DNA of 64,000 bases from JBCBSS01 sp039819065 (lineage in GTDB: Bacteria > Bacteroidota > Bacteroidia > Cytophagales > Cyclobacteriaceae). A program made the position numbers and the translations under genes. Location of the stretch: contig JBCBSS010000001.1 of assembly GCA_039819065.1 (NCBI GenBank), positions 62,001 through 126,000 on the forward strand, given 5' to 3'. The notes beneath the pieces are model-generated. The model was not told the origin of the DNA. It searched no databases and saw only the letters and a list, made by a program, of their open reading frames with translations. Shown here one piece after another: positions 34,194-42,030 of this stretch. Each line of letters starts with the position of its first letter. The first letter of the stretch is position 1.

Positions 34194-35559
34194 CAGCAAG
34201 AGAGATTATGGTTTAGTCTCTCTATTGTTTGCCTCCACTGCACTTTTTGTGTTCATCACATATTTCACCGAGCGGTATGATTCCGTACAACTGATCCTAT
34301 TGTATTCAGGCGCTTTCCTTATGTACATCTGGACGATTAACACCGTGAGGACAAAGCAACAGATTGACATCGTGGTTTACGGCTCTATAGCCATGCGTCT
34401 CTCGCTGTTATTTGCGCTACCCAATTTATCAGACGATCTCTACCGGTTCGTTTGGGATGGTCGGCTGCTGGCTAACGGTATTAATCCATTCTCAGAATTG
34501 CCTTCCTATTATTTGGCTGAGGGTGCCCCCAATATCCCTGGCAATGACCAAGAATTATATGACAAGCTAAACTCACCAGAGTACTTCACCATCTATCCTC
34601 CGGTTGCTCAGTTGGTATTCTGGATCACAGCCAAGTTATCGCCTACTTCGGTATGGGGAAGTGGGGTAATCATGCGCTCATTTATCATATTGGTAGAAAT
34701 TGGAAATACCTATTTGATCAGAGCGCTGCTCAAGCGATATGGAGTCGCGCCAAAACATGTTCTACTTTATGCGCTCAACCCCCTGGTAATACTCGAGCTT
34801 TCTGGGAATCTCCATTTTGAGGCCTTCATGATATTTTTCTCGTTACTGGCCGCTTATCTACTGCATAAGGGCAAGTGGTTGTACGCCACCATTCCTTTTG
34901 CCTTGGCGATCGCCTCTAAGCTGATTCCATTGATTTTTTTACCGTTGATTTTCAAGAGACTGGCCTTCAAAAAGCTCATACTGTTTTACTTATTAACTGG
35001 TGCCGTCACTGCGCTGTTATTTCTGCCATTGCTCAGTCAATCTTTAATAGATGGTATGACATCAAGTGTATCGCTTTATTTTCAGAAGTTTGAATTCAAT
35101 GCCAGTGTCTACTACGTAGTAAGGGAAATCGGTTATGCGGTCAGAGGTTATAACATCATTCAAACGGCCGGAAAATACATGGCCTTAATTACTTTCATCA
35201 TCATCATTGGATACGCACTGCTGGTGAAAGTAAAGAAGGTTGATTTGCTACAATCAATGATGTGGGTATTGCTAGTCTATTTTCTAATGACCACAACACT
35301 TCACCCCTGGTATGTTGCAACGCTGCTTGCCCTGTCTGTATTTACACGCTTTAAATTCTCAGTGATCTGGACTTTTCTGATCTTTCTGACCTATGCGGGA
35401 TATACTGAAACAGGCTTTCAGGAGAATCTGACCATAACCATAGTGGAGTATTTGATTACCGTCAGTGTATTGGTCATTGAATTGATACGTCCAAAACAAA
35501 TAGATTCTCTGTTCAACAATCTTTTCAAAATGAGGATTTCGGAACAAAATGCAGCTTAA
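34186..35559 (+). CDS. Polytopic GT-C-type glycosyltransferase (GT87-like)
   Basis: 457 residues with about ten to twelve TM helices. After TM2-3 the first loop carries the GT-C-like motif LSDDLYRFVWDGRLLANGINPFSELP, where the Asp residues bind metal and lipid-phosphate-sugar in this fold. Later HPWYVATLLAL is typical for mannosyltransferases of the GT87/GT-C class. Such enzymes use polyprenyl-phosphate sugars and act on the outer face of the inner membrane, which fits the synthase-like GT2 at 32030. The start codon lies inside the previous gene (8-base overlap), indicating coupled translation. Confidence 0.8.
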   Translation: MLNSKRDYGLVSLLFASTALFVFITYFTERYDSVQLILLYSGAFLMYIWTINTVRTKQQIDIVVYGSIAMRLSLLFALPNLSDDLYRFVWDGRLLANGINPFSELPSYYLAEGAPNIPGNDQELYDKLNSPEYFTIYPPVAQLVFWITAKLSPTSVWGSGVIMRSFIILVEIGNTYLIRALLKRYGVAPKHVLLYALNPLVILELSGNLHFEAFMIFFSLLAAYLLHKGKWLYATIPFALAIASKLIPLIFLPLIFKRLAFKKLILFYLLTGAVTALLFLPLLSQSLIDGMTSSVSLYFQKFEFNASVYYVVREIGYAVRGYNIIQTAGKYMALITFIIIIGYALLVKVKKVDLLQSMMWVLLVYFLMTTTLHPWYVATLLALSVFTRFKFSVIWTFLIFLTYAGYTETGFQENLTITIVEYLITVSVLVIELIRPKQIDSLFNNLFKMRISEQNAA

Positions 35560-35639
35560 TTATCTTTATACAATAAAAATCAGTAGAATTTCACAGCTTG
35601 AACATCAGGAAAGCTTCATCCAAATTAGATTTTGATCTT

Positions 35640-36143
35640 ATGATACAAAGGAGTTTCTACATCTTGCTATTATTAGTAATAGCCGTACATGCACGAGGAC
35701 AAATTACTTACGAAGAACGACTGGAACAGCTTTATAAGCATACGGTCCCTCTCATTACTGATACCAAGCTCAACGAAGAAATCGGCCAGAATAAGAATAT
35801 GGTGATTTTGGATACCCGTTCTATCAGGGAATATAACGCCAGCCATTTGAAAGATGCTAAGTTTATCGACTATGACACTTTCAATAAAAAGATGGTAAAA
35901 GAAATCGATAAAGAGGCTACCGTTATTGTCTACTGCTCGGTGGGTTACCGTAGCGAAAGGATAGGTGAGAAACTTCAGAAAATGGGGTATAAAAACGTCT
36001 ATAACCTATATGGCGGTATCTTTCAATGGGTCAATGAAGACAATCCCATTATTAATCAGCAAGGTGTGAAGACAGATACGGTTCATACCTACAACAAGAC
36101 ATGGTCTAAGTGGCTCAAAAAAGGGGTGAAGGTTTATGAATAA
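35640..36143 (+). CDS. Secreted rhodanese-like protein
   Basis: 167 residues from the ATG at 35640, where a signal peptide begins (MIQRSFYILLLLVIAVHARG); an upstream TTG frame start at 35598 is unlikely. A single rhodanese domain fills the rest: VILDTRSIREYNASHLKDA and the active-site loop YCSVGYRS with Cys 98, then GYKNVYNLYGGIFQWVN. Rhodaneses move sulfane sulfur; in the periplasm the role is usually unknown. Its 3' end overlaps the following gene by 8 bases, tying it to the glycosylation run, but the functional link is not clear. Confidence 0.85.
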   Translation: MIQRSFYILLLLVIAVHARGQITYEERLEQLYKHTVPLITDTKLNEEIGQNKNMVILDTRSIREYNASHLKDAKFIDYDTFNKKMVKEIDKEATVIVYCSVGYRSERIGEKLQKMGYKNVYNLYGGIFQWVNEDNPIINQQGVKTDTVHTYNKTWSKWLKKGVKVYE

Positions 36144-36744
36144 GCACCTACTGATCATCTTCGTTAAGAACCCAGAACTTGGCAAGGTAAAAACAAGACT
36201 AGCTGCCACCATCGGTGATGAAGCTGCTCTTAGCATTTATCATCAGCTATTAGAGCATACCAAACGCATCACCCAAAGTCTTGATGTTGATAAAATCGTT
36301 TTCTACTCTGGCTTCGTAGATGATCAAGACCTATGGAGTCCGGAGAAATTCCAAAAGGCCGTACAAACGGGCGAATCACTAGGTGACAAAATGAGCAATG
36401 CATTCAAAGCTGGATTCGAAAATGGCTATGAATCGATATGTATTATCGGCAGCGATTGCTATGAATTGAGCGAAGAGATTCTAGCATCGGCTTTTCAAGC
36501 ATTGAGTGGCAACCATGAGACTGTTGTGGGGCCAGCCAAAGATGGAGGATATTACCTGCTGGGAATGAACAAACATCATCGAGCGCTTTTCGAAAATAAG
36601 GCTTGGAGTACTGATGAAGTATATCCCAAGACAATAGCTGATTTCGAGTCGTTGGGATTATCATATAGTGTGTTGCCCACCCTTAGTGATATCGACCAGG
36701 AAAAAGATTTGGAGGGTACAGACCTGCTGGTGAACAGGCCTTAG
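36136..36744 (+). CDS. DUF2064/TIGR04282-type nucleotidyl- or glycosyltransferase
   Basis: 202 residues. The start (LLIIFVKNPELGKVKTRLAATIGDEAAL) and the middle (GDKMSNAFKAGFENGYESICIIGSDCYEL, then VVGPAKDGGYYLLGM) are hallmark segments of the DUF2064 family, called TIGR04282 arsenosugar glycosyltransferases in some annotations; the fold is GT-A-like and related to CofC/MobA. No arsenosugar gene (ArsS or ArsM) is present here, so that name should not be taken as function. It is the last gene of the run from 32030 and converges with the crp-type gene, 4 bases between stops. Confidence 0.82.
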   Translation: MNKHLLIIFVKNPELGKVKTRLAATIGDEAALSIYHQLLEHTKRITQSLDVDKIVFYSGFVDDQDLWSPEKFQKAVQTGESLGDKMSNAFKAGFENGYESICIIGSDCYELSEEILASAFQALSGNHETVVGPAKDGGYYLLGMNKHHRALFENKAWSTDEVYPKTIADFESLGLSYSVLPTLSDIDQEKDLEGTDLLVNRP

Positions 36745-36748
36745 TTTC

Positions 36749-37429
36749 CTACCTTAATTTCTCCATATCCCTCACCAATATTTGCCTTCGATCGAAGTTG
36801 ATGAGATTCTGTTCTTTGAGTTCGTTCAGAATTGTGGTAACTGTTTGCCTGGAGGTACCGGTCAGGCTAGCGATATCCTTATGGGTTAGCCTGGTGCGAA
36901 CCATGGTCTCAAAACCTACCTTCTTGCCACGTTGCTCAGCCAATTCCTTGATGAAATCTACTATTCGGCTTCGGGCATCTTTGAATACCATAGATTCTAG
37001 CTTACGCTCTAACCTCTTAATCCTGAACCCAATCAATTTGAATATTTTGAAGCTAAGCTCCTTATCCTCAGCCATTAGCTCTTGCATATCATCTATGCTC
37101 ATTGGGCATACCGAAGTACCATCTTCCATTGACTGGGCGAAATCGCCTCTTTTCTGTTCGCCAGTCAGCGCGAGCTCACCAAATACTTCCCCTCTACCGA
37201 GAATGGCCTTGACTATTTCACGGCCATCTTCTGTATATGATCCGATCTTAACACGGCCATCGGCAATCATGTAAATGTATTTGGAAGGCTGATTAGGAAA
37301 ATAAATGTATTGATCCTTCTTGAAATCGTTGAAGTGGTGCTTGTCTGGTATGGTTTTAACTTTGTGTGGACAAAGAATATTGAAAAGATCCACACTCTCA
37401 AAATACCAAATTCCTGTATTTTCGCTCAT
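36749..37429 (-). CDS. Crp/Fnr-family transcriptional regulator
   Basis: 226 residues. An N-terminal cyclic-nucleotide-binding-type beta barrel (about 28-125; KKDQYIYFPNQPSKYIYMI, GRVKIGSYTEDGREIVKAIL, RGEVFGELAL) is followed by a dimer helix and a Crp-type winged HTH (LTHKDIASLTGTSRQTVTTILNEL, about 175-200). There is no N-terminal Cys cluster of the FNR type, so an iron-sulfur oxygen sensor is unlikely. It is divergent from MOSC sequences; the promoter between them is duplicated downstream together with a broken copy of this gene (38090-38440). Targets are not known from sequence. Confidence 0.92.
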   Translation of the reverse strand: MSENTGIWYFESVDLFNILCPHKVKTIPDKHHFNDFKKDQYIYFPNQPSKYIYMIADGRVKIGSYTEDGREIVKAILGRGEVFGELALTGEQKRGDFAQSMEDGTSVCPMSIDDMQELMAEDKELSFKIFKLIGFRIKRLERKLESMVFKDARSRIVDFIKELAEQRGKKVGFETMVRTRLTHKDIASLTGTSRQTVTTILNELKEQNLINFDRRQILVRDMEKLR

Positions 37430-37676
37430 AATAGTTCGAAAACGGATGTTTACTATCTAAATTCGATTATAAGTAACAAATAAACAAGATTTGCTAATAA
37501 ATGATTTGAACATATATGCCAAATTTAAAACTGAGCCAAATATTTATATACCCAGTCAAATCTCTGGCCGGAATATCTTCGGAAATCAGCCACGTTGAGG
37601 AACGTAGACTTCGGCATGATCGGCGTTGGATGCTAGTTGAATAGCATGGTCAATTTATCACCAAACGCAAGGTATC
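37078..37676. repeat. Duplicated crp-MOSC promoter segment, copy 1
   Basis: About 600 bases comprising the 5' half of the intact crp-type gene, the shared divergent promoter and the first 50 or so codons of a MOSC gene recur about 1010 bases further on (38090-38682). The match starts at GCTCTTGCATATC and ends just after CAATTTATCACC. In this copy crp is whole and the MOSC part is the remnant. Confidence 0.9.
37516..37676 (+). pseudogene. Truncated MOSC gene remnant
   Basis: The ATG at 37516 opens a frame nearly identical to the start of the full MOSC gene at 38523 (PNLKLSQIFIYP, AGISSEISHVEE, DRRWMLVE). It meets a TAG at 37642-37644 after 42 codons; homology goes on for about ten codons past the stop and then breaks off. 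The rest of the MOSC gene is missing. It is a decayed duplicate. Confidence 0.88.
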
Positions 37677-37790
37677 GGATTTTCGTGGGTGAGTTGATTA
37701 AGGATAAAAAATATGACTTTTGACCACTTTAATGAAGCATTTTATGCTGAAATTTAGTAATTTCATAGACTACATAAACCTAACATAAAT

Positions 37791-37913
37791 ATGAAAAAGC
37801 TAAATGAAATCAAGAAGCAAGTAGTACTGAGTAAGGCTGATATGAAGAAGCTGAAAGGTAAAGGTAATGTCGACCTTCAGAACATGCTCCAGAAGCAGCA
37901 GAAGAAGGGTTAA
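37791..37913 (+). CDS. Small basic peptide with leader-like N-terminus
   Basis: 40 codons from ATG to TAA. The peptide begins MKKLNEIKKQVVLSKADMKK, continues LKGKG and ends NVDLQNMLQKQQKKG. The first 25 residues have the shape of Bacteroidota double-glycine-type leader peptides (KKL...K...LS..DMKKLKG.G), but the usual GG is KGKG here and the putative core has no Cys, Ser or Thr, so it does not look like a lanthipeptide. No maturation or export gene is adjacent. It lies in the spacer between the two copies of the crp-MOSC segment, which is not explained by the duplication. It may be a real small gene or a remnant. Confidence 0.45.
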   Translation: MKKLNEIKKQVVLSKADMKKLKGKGNVDLQNMLQKQQKKG

Positions 37914-38089
37914 TTTAAGTAATTAAGGAAACCGGAAAGGCACAGTATTACTTTCATGGCTCGGGATGGCTTAATTATGAAATTTGAGCACGTTGAGAGT
38001 CATGCTTACTTTCCGGTTTTCTCTATAGATAACGATACCTATCAGCTTCTGATCTTCAACCCTAGAGGCCGCGATAGCCTGAAGATTTT

Positions 38090-38440
38090 GCTCTTGCATA
38101 TCATCTATGCTCATTGGGCATATCGAGGTGCCATCTTCCATCGATTGTGCCAAATCACCTCTTTTCTGTTTTCCAATAAGCGCAAGCTCTCCAAATACTT
38201 CCCCCTGCCTAGAATGGCTTTGACTATTTCATGGCCGTCTTCGGTATATGATCCGATCTTAACACGGCCATCGACAATCATGTAAATGTATTTGGAAGGC
38301 GGGTTAGGGAAATAAATATATTGACCCTTCTTGAAATCGTTGAAGTGGTGCTCATCTGGTATATTTTTACCTTTATGTGGACATGAAATATAGAAGGGGT
38401 CCACACTTCCGAAATACCAAATTCCTTAATTTTCGCTCAT
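38090..38440 (-). pseudogene. Broken copy of the Crp/Fnr-family gene
   Basis: The former start codon is the CAT at 38438-38440. The frame reads MSEN and then a TAA at codon 5, continues with GIWYF, then HFNDFKKGQYIYFPNPPSKY and GRVKIGSYTEDGHEIVKAIL, and then loses one base near 38205-38215 (a C/T-rich run), shifting the frame before AQSMEDGTSICPMSIDDMQ. Clear DNA similarity to the intact gene stops at 38090, after which only weak protein similarity (KLIG..I.R..RK) remains to about 38000. The HTH domain is absent. It cannot make a functional regulator. Confidence 0.9.
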
Positions 38441-38682
38441 AATAGTTCGAAAACGGATGTTTACTATCTAAATTCGATTATAAGTAATAAATAAGATTTG
38501 CGAATAAATGATTTGATCATATATGCCAATTTTAAAACTGAGTCAAATATTTATATACCCAATTAAATCCCTTGCCGGAATATCTTTGGAAATCGGCCAT
38601 GTTGAAGAGCATGGACTCCGTTATGATCGGCGTTGGATGCTAGTTGATGAACATGGTCAATTTATCACCCAACGTAAGTATC
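38090..38682. repeat. Duplicated crp-MOSC promoter segment, copy 2
   Basis: This is the second copy of the segment at 37078-37676. The MOSC part is whole and the crp part is the remnant. The 85-base intergenic core, including AGTTCGAAAACGGATGTTTA and ATCTAAATTCGATTATAAGT, differs from copy 1 by only three substitutions and one 4-base gap, whereas the flanking dead coding parts differ much more. Confidence 0.9.
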
Positions 38683-39371
38683 CTAACATGGCACTATTGC
38701 GCTTGCGTATGGATGAAGATCATTTATACATCAGCTCGCCTGAAAAGGGCGTAGAGGATTTAGAACTCAGCCTGGCACCAACGTTAGGCGACTCCTTAGA
38801 AGTGACAGTATGGGATGATACCTGTATCGCTTATCATGTTAGCTCTTCTGCAGATGAGTGGTTCACCCGAGCCTTGGGCATGTCTTGCAGGCTGGTATAT
38901 AAGCCCAATGATTCAATTAGGAAAATCAAAGCGCAATGGGCTTTGAATAGTGAAAGCGTCAGTTTTGCGGATGGTTATCCTTATCTTATTGTAGGGCAAG
39001 CATCTCTTGATGACCTCAACGATAAGCTCGAAAACCCTATTTCTATGATCAGATTCAGGCCTAACTTCGTATTCACCGGTGGTCAGTCATATGAAGAGTT
39101 TCAATGGAGTACATTTTCAATTGGAAATAACCACTTTCAGGGCTTGAAGCCTTGTGTAAGGTGTGTCTTAACCACCATTAATCCTGAAACGGGAGAAAAA
39201 GGCAAGGAACCACTTACCACACTGGCCAAGCAAAAAATTGATGAGAAGGTAGTGTTTGGCCAGCATGCGATTGCAGTTGATCATGGTGAAGTCAAACTTG
39301 GAGATGACGTTTATGTTGTATCAAGAAAAGAATCTCCTTATGCTCCATTGAATAAGGATTCCGTTCACTAA
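38523..39371 (+). CDS. MOSC domain-containing protein (mARC/MOCOS C-terminal type)
   Basis: 282 residues. An N-terminal MOSC_N beta-barrel (IFIYPIKSLAGISLE, LRYDRRWMLVDEHGQF, TQRKYPNMALL) precedes the MOSC domain (MIRFRPNFVFTGG, FQGLKPCVRCVLTTINPETG). The Cys pair in KPCVRC is the region that binds the molybdenum cofactor in mARC-type enzymes. Family members reduce N-hydroxylated compounds or handle molybdenum-cofactor sulfur. It is the intact member of a duplicated pair and heads a run with HemJ-like, SCO and cytochrome c genes. Confidence 0.9.
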   Translation: MPILKLSQIFIYPIKSLAGISLEIGHVEEHGLRYDRRWMLVDEHGQFITQRKYPNMALLRLRMDEDHLYISSPEKGVEDLELSLAPTLGDSLEVTVWDDTCIAYHVSSSADEWFTRALGMSCRLVYKPNDSIRKIKAQWALNSESVSFADGYPYLIVGQASLDDLNDKLENPISMIRFRPNFVFTGGQSYEEFQWSTFSIGNNHFQGLKPCVRCVLTTINPETGEKGKEPLTTLAKQKIDEKVVFGQHAIAVDHGEVKLGDDVYVVSRKESPYAPLNKDSVH

Positions 39372-39391
39372 ATTTGCGGCAAACGGGCTGT

Positions 39392-39934
39392 ATGGACCAA
39401 GCGTATTTCTATATCAAGGCACTCCACTTAATTTTCATCGTCACTTGGTTTGCTGGCCTTTTCTACATCATCCGTCTATTTGTTTATCACACCGAAGCTT
39501 TAGATCAAGAGGAGCCGGAAAGAAGTATTCTATCCAAACAACTGAAGAAGATGTCAAAACTACTATGGTACGGTATTACCTGGCCGTCTGCCATACTGAC
39601 CTTGATTTTGGGCTTGAGTTTAATACATCTTCAGTATAAAGACTTTGTTCCCACATGGTTATGGGTTAAAATCGGATTCCTAGTTGGTCTGTACGCCTAT
39701 CACTTTATCAATCATCGCATTTTCAAAAAATTACAACGCGATCAAGCTGCGATGACATCACAGCAATTCAGGATATGGAATGAAGTGGCTACTATCTTCC
39801 TGGTGAGTATCATTTTTCTAGTGACGCTAAAGAGTACAATCAGTATGGTATGGGGCTTGGTCGGGTTAGTGGTTTTCACGATAGTGCTGATGTCGGCAAT
39901 TAAGATTTATAAAAAACTTAGAAAGAATGACTAA
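39392..39934 (+). CDS. hemJ: Protoporphyrinogen IX oxidase HemJ-like membrane protein
   Basis: 180 residues from the ATG at 39392; a TTG at 39374 is also in frame but the protein family begins at MDQAYFYIKALHLIFIVTWFAG. Four to five TM helices. HemJ landmarks are the early K-x-x-H pair, WFAGLFYIIRLFVYH, LWVKIGFLVGLYAYHFINHRIF and FRIWNEVATIFLVSIIFLVTLKS. HemJ oxidises protoporphyrinogen IX to protoporphyrin IX in the heme pathway of bacteria without HemG or HemY. It lies 20 bases after the MOSC gene and overlaps the SCO gene by 8 bases; a link to cytochrome assembly fits. Confidence 0.83.
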   Translation: MDQAYFYIKALHLIFIVTWFAGLFYIIRLFVYHTEALDQEEPERSILSKQLKKMSKLLWYGITWPSAILTLILGLSLIHLQYKDFVPTWLWVKIGFLVGLYAYHFINHRIFKKLQRDQAAMTSQQFRIWNEVATIFLVSIIFLVTLKSTISMVWGLVGLVVFTIVLMSAIKIYKKLRKND

Positions 39935-40613
39935 CAGTATTTTCACATTCAGAACCGTAGTCTTATTGGTGATCATAGTGTTTTCATTTGTGGCTTGCAG
40001 CCAAAATGAAAGTAATGAAAGAGCAGCATTGCCTAAGCTTGGCAGGAAGCAGGTAGTGGAAAAAGAGGTAGACGGTAAAAAGACCTATGATACCATTTAT
40101 CATTCCATCCCGGCCTTTGCATTTGTCAATCAGGACAGTGCTTTAGTAACAGAAAAGACTTTTGAAGGAAAGATCTACGTAGCTGATTTCTTTTTCACCT
40201 CATGCCCTTCTATTTGCCCTATCATGAAAACACAGATGTTGAGGGTTTACGACTCTATTCAAGACGAGTCTGATGTCATGTTGTTATCCCACACGATTGA
40301 TCCCGAGTATGATACAGTAGCCTTACTAAAAGACTATGCAGCAAGGCTAGGGGTAACTAGTGACAAGTGGCACTTCGTGACCGGCGAAAAGGATAAGATA
40401 TACGAAATCGGCCAGCGTAGCTATATGGTTACTGCAGTTGAAGATCCCAGCGAACCAGGAGGCTACGTTCACAGCGGCGCTTTCTTATTGATCGATAAGG
40501 ATAGGCATGTACGCGGTGTTTATGATGGCACCAAAGCTGAGGATGTCGATGAGTTATTAAGAGACCTTGATGTATTACTAGCAGAGCACAATGCACCCAA
40601 TGAGACGAATTAA
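39927..40613 (+). CDS. SCO1/SenC-family copper chaperone lipoprotein
   Basis: 228 residues. Lipobox FVAC (Cys 24). A thioredoxin-like SCO domain with the copper-binding pair SCPSICP (Cys 93, Cys 97) and the third ligand His 182 in GGYVHSG. SCO proteins deliver copper or reduce the CuA site of cytochrome c oxidase. The gene overlaps both neighbours (hemJ-like by 8 bases, cytochrome c by 23), so all are co-translated. All ligand residues are present. Confidence 0.92.
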   Translation: MTNSIFTFRTVVLLVIIVFSFVACSQNESNERAALPKLGRKQVVEKEVDGKKTYDTIYHSIPAFAFVNQDSALVTEKTFEGKIYVADFFFTSCPSICPIMKTQMLRVYDSIQDESDVMLLSHTIDPEYDTVALLKDYAARLGVTSDKWHFVTGEKDKIYEIGQRSYMVTAVEDPSEPGGYVHSGAFLLIDKDRHVRGVYDGTKAEDVDELLRDLDVLLAEHNAPNETN

Positions 40614-41067
40614 ATCTATACTATTCATTTTTTCTATAGCCGCACTCACCTCGGCCATTCTTTATGCATGCGGTGGCAGCGCATCTGATAGCGAGAAAAG
40701 TGCCAATGTAACCGGGGATGTAAAGCTACAGCAGTACAAGAATCAGGGCAGAAAGCTTTACATACAGTATTGTGCCAATTGCCATCAGGTTACAGGCGCG
40801 GGTTTGGGGCTCGTTTATCCACCGCTGAATAAGTCGGATTACATGGATAGTAATCTCGAAAAAGTGATCTGCTTAATGAAGAATGGCATTAGTGGGGAGA
40901 TTACTGTAAATGGAAAGGTGTATAATCAGGCCATGCCAGGCATTTCCACATTAACTAATCTGGAAATAGCCGAGATCGCCACTTACATTTACAACACCTG
41001 GGAGCACGATAAGGGTCTTATCAAAGTGACAGATGTAGAAAAGATAATCAACCAATGTGAGCAATAG
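40591..41067 (+). CDS. Class I cytochrome c lipoprotein
   Basis: 158 residues from the ATG at 40591; the ATG at 40600 is also possible and gives a cleaner signal peptide. Lipobox LYAC. One heme site, CANCH (Cys 61, Cys 64, His 65), and a probable Met axial ligand in NQAMPGIST. It is a small periplasmic electron carrier, likely feeding the terminal oxidase served by the SCO protein. It ends 5 bases before the stop of the convergent carbonic anhydrase gene. Confidence 0.9.
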   Translation: MHPMRRIKSILFIFSIAALTSAILYACGGSASDSEKSANVTGDVKLQQYKNQGRKLYIQYCANCHQVTGAGLGLVYPPLNKSDYMDSNLEKVICLMKNGISGEITVNGKVYNQAMPGISTLTNLEIAEIATYIYNTWEHDKGLIKVTDVEKIINQCEQ

Positions 41068-41072
41068 AGGTT

Positions 41073-41846
41073 TTAGATAGATTCTACTTTTCTATCATAA
41101 ACTGCCTGTATATGCCTTGCATTATTGCCCTCTAAAAGGTTGAGCTTCTTAATCTGCTCGGGAGAAGCCTCATATATTTGCTTCAATATCATCCAGTTCA
41201 CTGATTCAGTGAAGGGTGGTGTGGTAAGTGATCCTTTATAGTAGAAGAAGTGACTGAGATTGTCGGATATCAATGTGCTGATATCGATAAACATATTTTC
41301 CAGTTCAACTTCCCCGCCTTCATCTGGTGGGATGGCATTGATAAATTCGTTAAGGAAAGAATTCTCTTCTCCCTCTCTGAATAATATACCGATTACCAAA
41401 TATAAAGGCTTGTCAGGGTTCTCAGTGTGGCTATCGCATTCATGCACCATATGCATTTCCAGCGGATAAGTGATGCCATCGACGTGATGTTCTGAAGGTG
41501 TATGGAAGTGAAACTGTTTGAATCCATAGTTCTTGTCATCGAAATCAATAGAACTTCCTTCATCGTAATTAACTTGAACGGTGTGGCCAAGGTTCAAGAG
41601 TTTCTCCTTGGAAGTTTTATAGTGTACCGTCACCTCATGCATTCCTGTTTCAACATTTTTGGTTACGATGTTGATCGGTGATTGTAGCAGTCCGTGTGAC
41701 ATGCCAGGCAGAAGGTATCCTTGTTCCTTCTCAGTCATCGCATCAGGCGCTTTGGCCTCAACAAGATTGTCTGTTGTAGTTTTGTCCTCCTTACTTGCAC
41801 AGGACGCAAGAAACACCAGAATAATTAGTTTGATCAGATTCTTCAT
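41073..41846 (-). CDS. Alpha-type carbonic anhydrase lipoprotein
   Basis: 257 residues, lipobox LASC (Cys 16). The alpha-CA fold is plain: SPINI near residue 56, the zinc His ligands in QFHFHTPSEH (His 113, His 115) and EMHMVHE (His 132), and the SLTTPPFTESVNWMILK segment near the C-terminus. It hydrates CO2 in the periplasm. It stands alone on the minus strand and faces the cytochrome c gene. All ligands are intact, so it should be active. Confidence 0.94.
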   Translation of the reverse strand: MKNLIKLIILVFLASCASKEDKTTTDNLVEAKAPDAMTEKEQGYLLPGMSHGLLQSPINIVTKNVETGMHEVTVHYKTSKEKLLNLGHTVQVNYDEGSSIDFDDKNYGFKQFHFHTPSEHHVDGITYPLEMHMVHECDSHTENPDKPLYLVIGILFREGEENSFLNEFINAIPPDEGGEVELENMFIDISTLISDNLSHFFYYKGSLTTPPFTESVNWMILKQIYEASPEQIKKLNLLEGNNARHIQAVYDRKVESI

Positions 41847-42030
41847 GTTTCATAAGATTTAGCTTAACCAAAAGAGACGACAGTATTAATTATTCCCTCG
41901 TATGGAACAGGACAAATGAAAATTCCTGCACATAAGAAAAGATTGTGGTCTCTGGAATTTATAATTGTAAGTTACTAGGTATCTTCCAACCAAAATGTCA
42001 ATCATGAACCACTGTACAGCTCTGCAACCA

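Noticed and set aside
36136..36744. Arsenosugar biosynthesis as the role of the DUF2064 gene
   Set aside because: The family name is used for this purpose in some annotations, but no ArsS, ArsM or other arsenic gene is present in the window.
36798..37274. 158-codon plus-strand frame opposite the crp-type gene
   Set aside because: The sequence is Ser/Leu-rich antisense with no family signature, while the minus-strand frame is a complete Crp/Fnr regulator.
37956..38285. 109-codon plus-strand frame in the second duplication copy
   Set aside because: It is antisense to the broken crp copy and spans its junction with unrelated DNA; no protein features.
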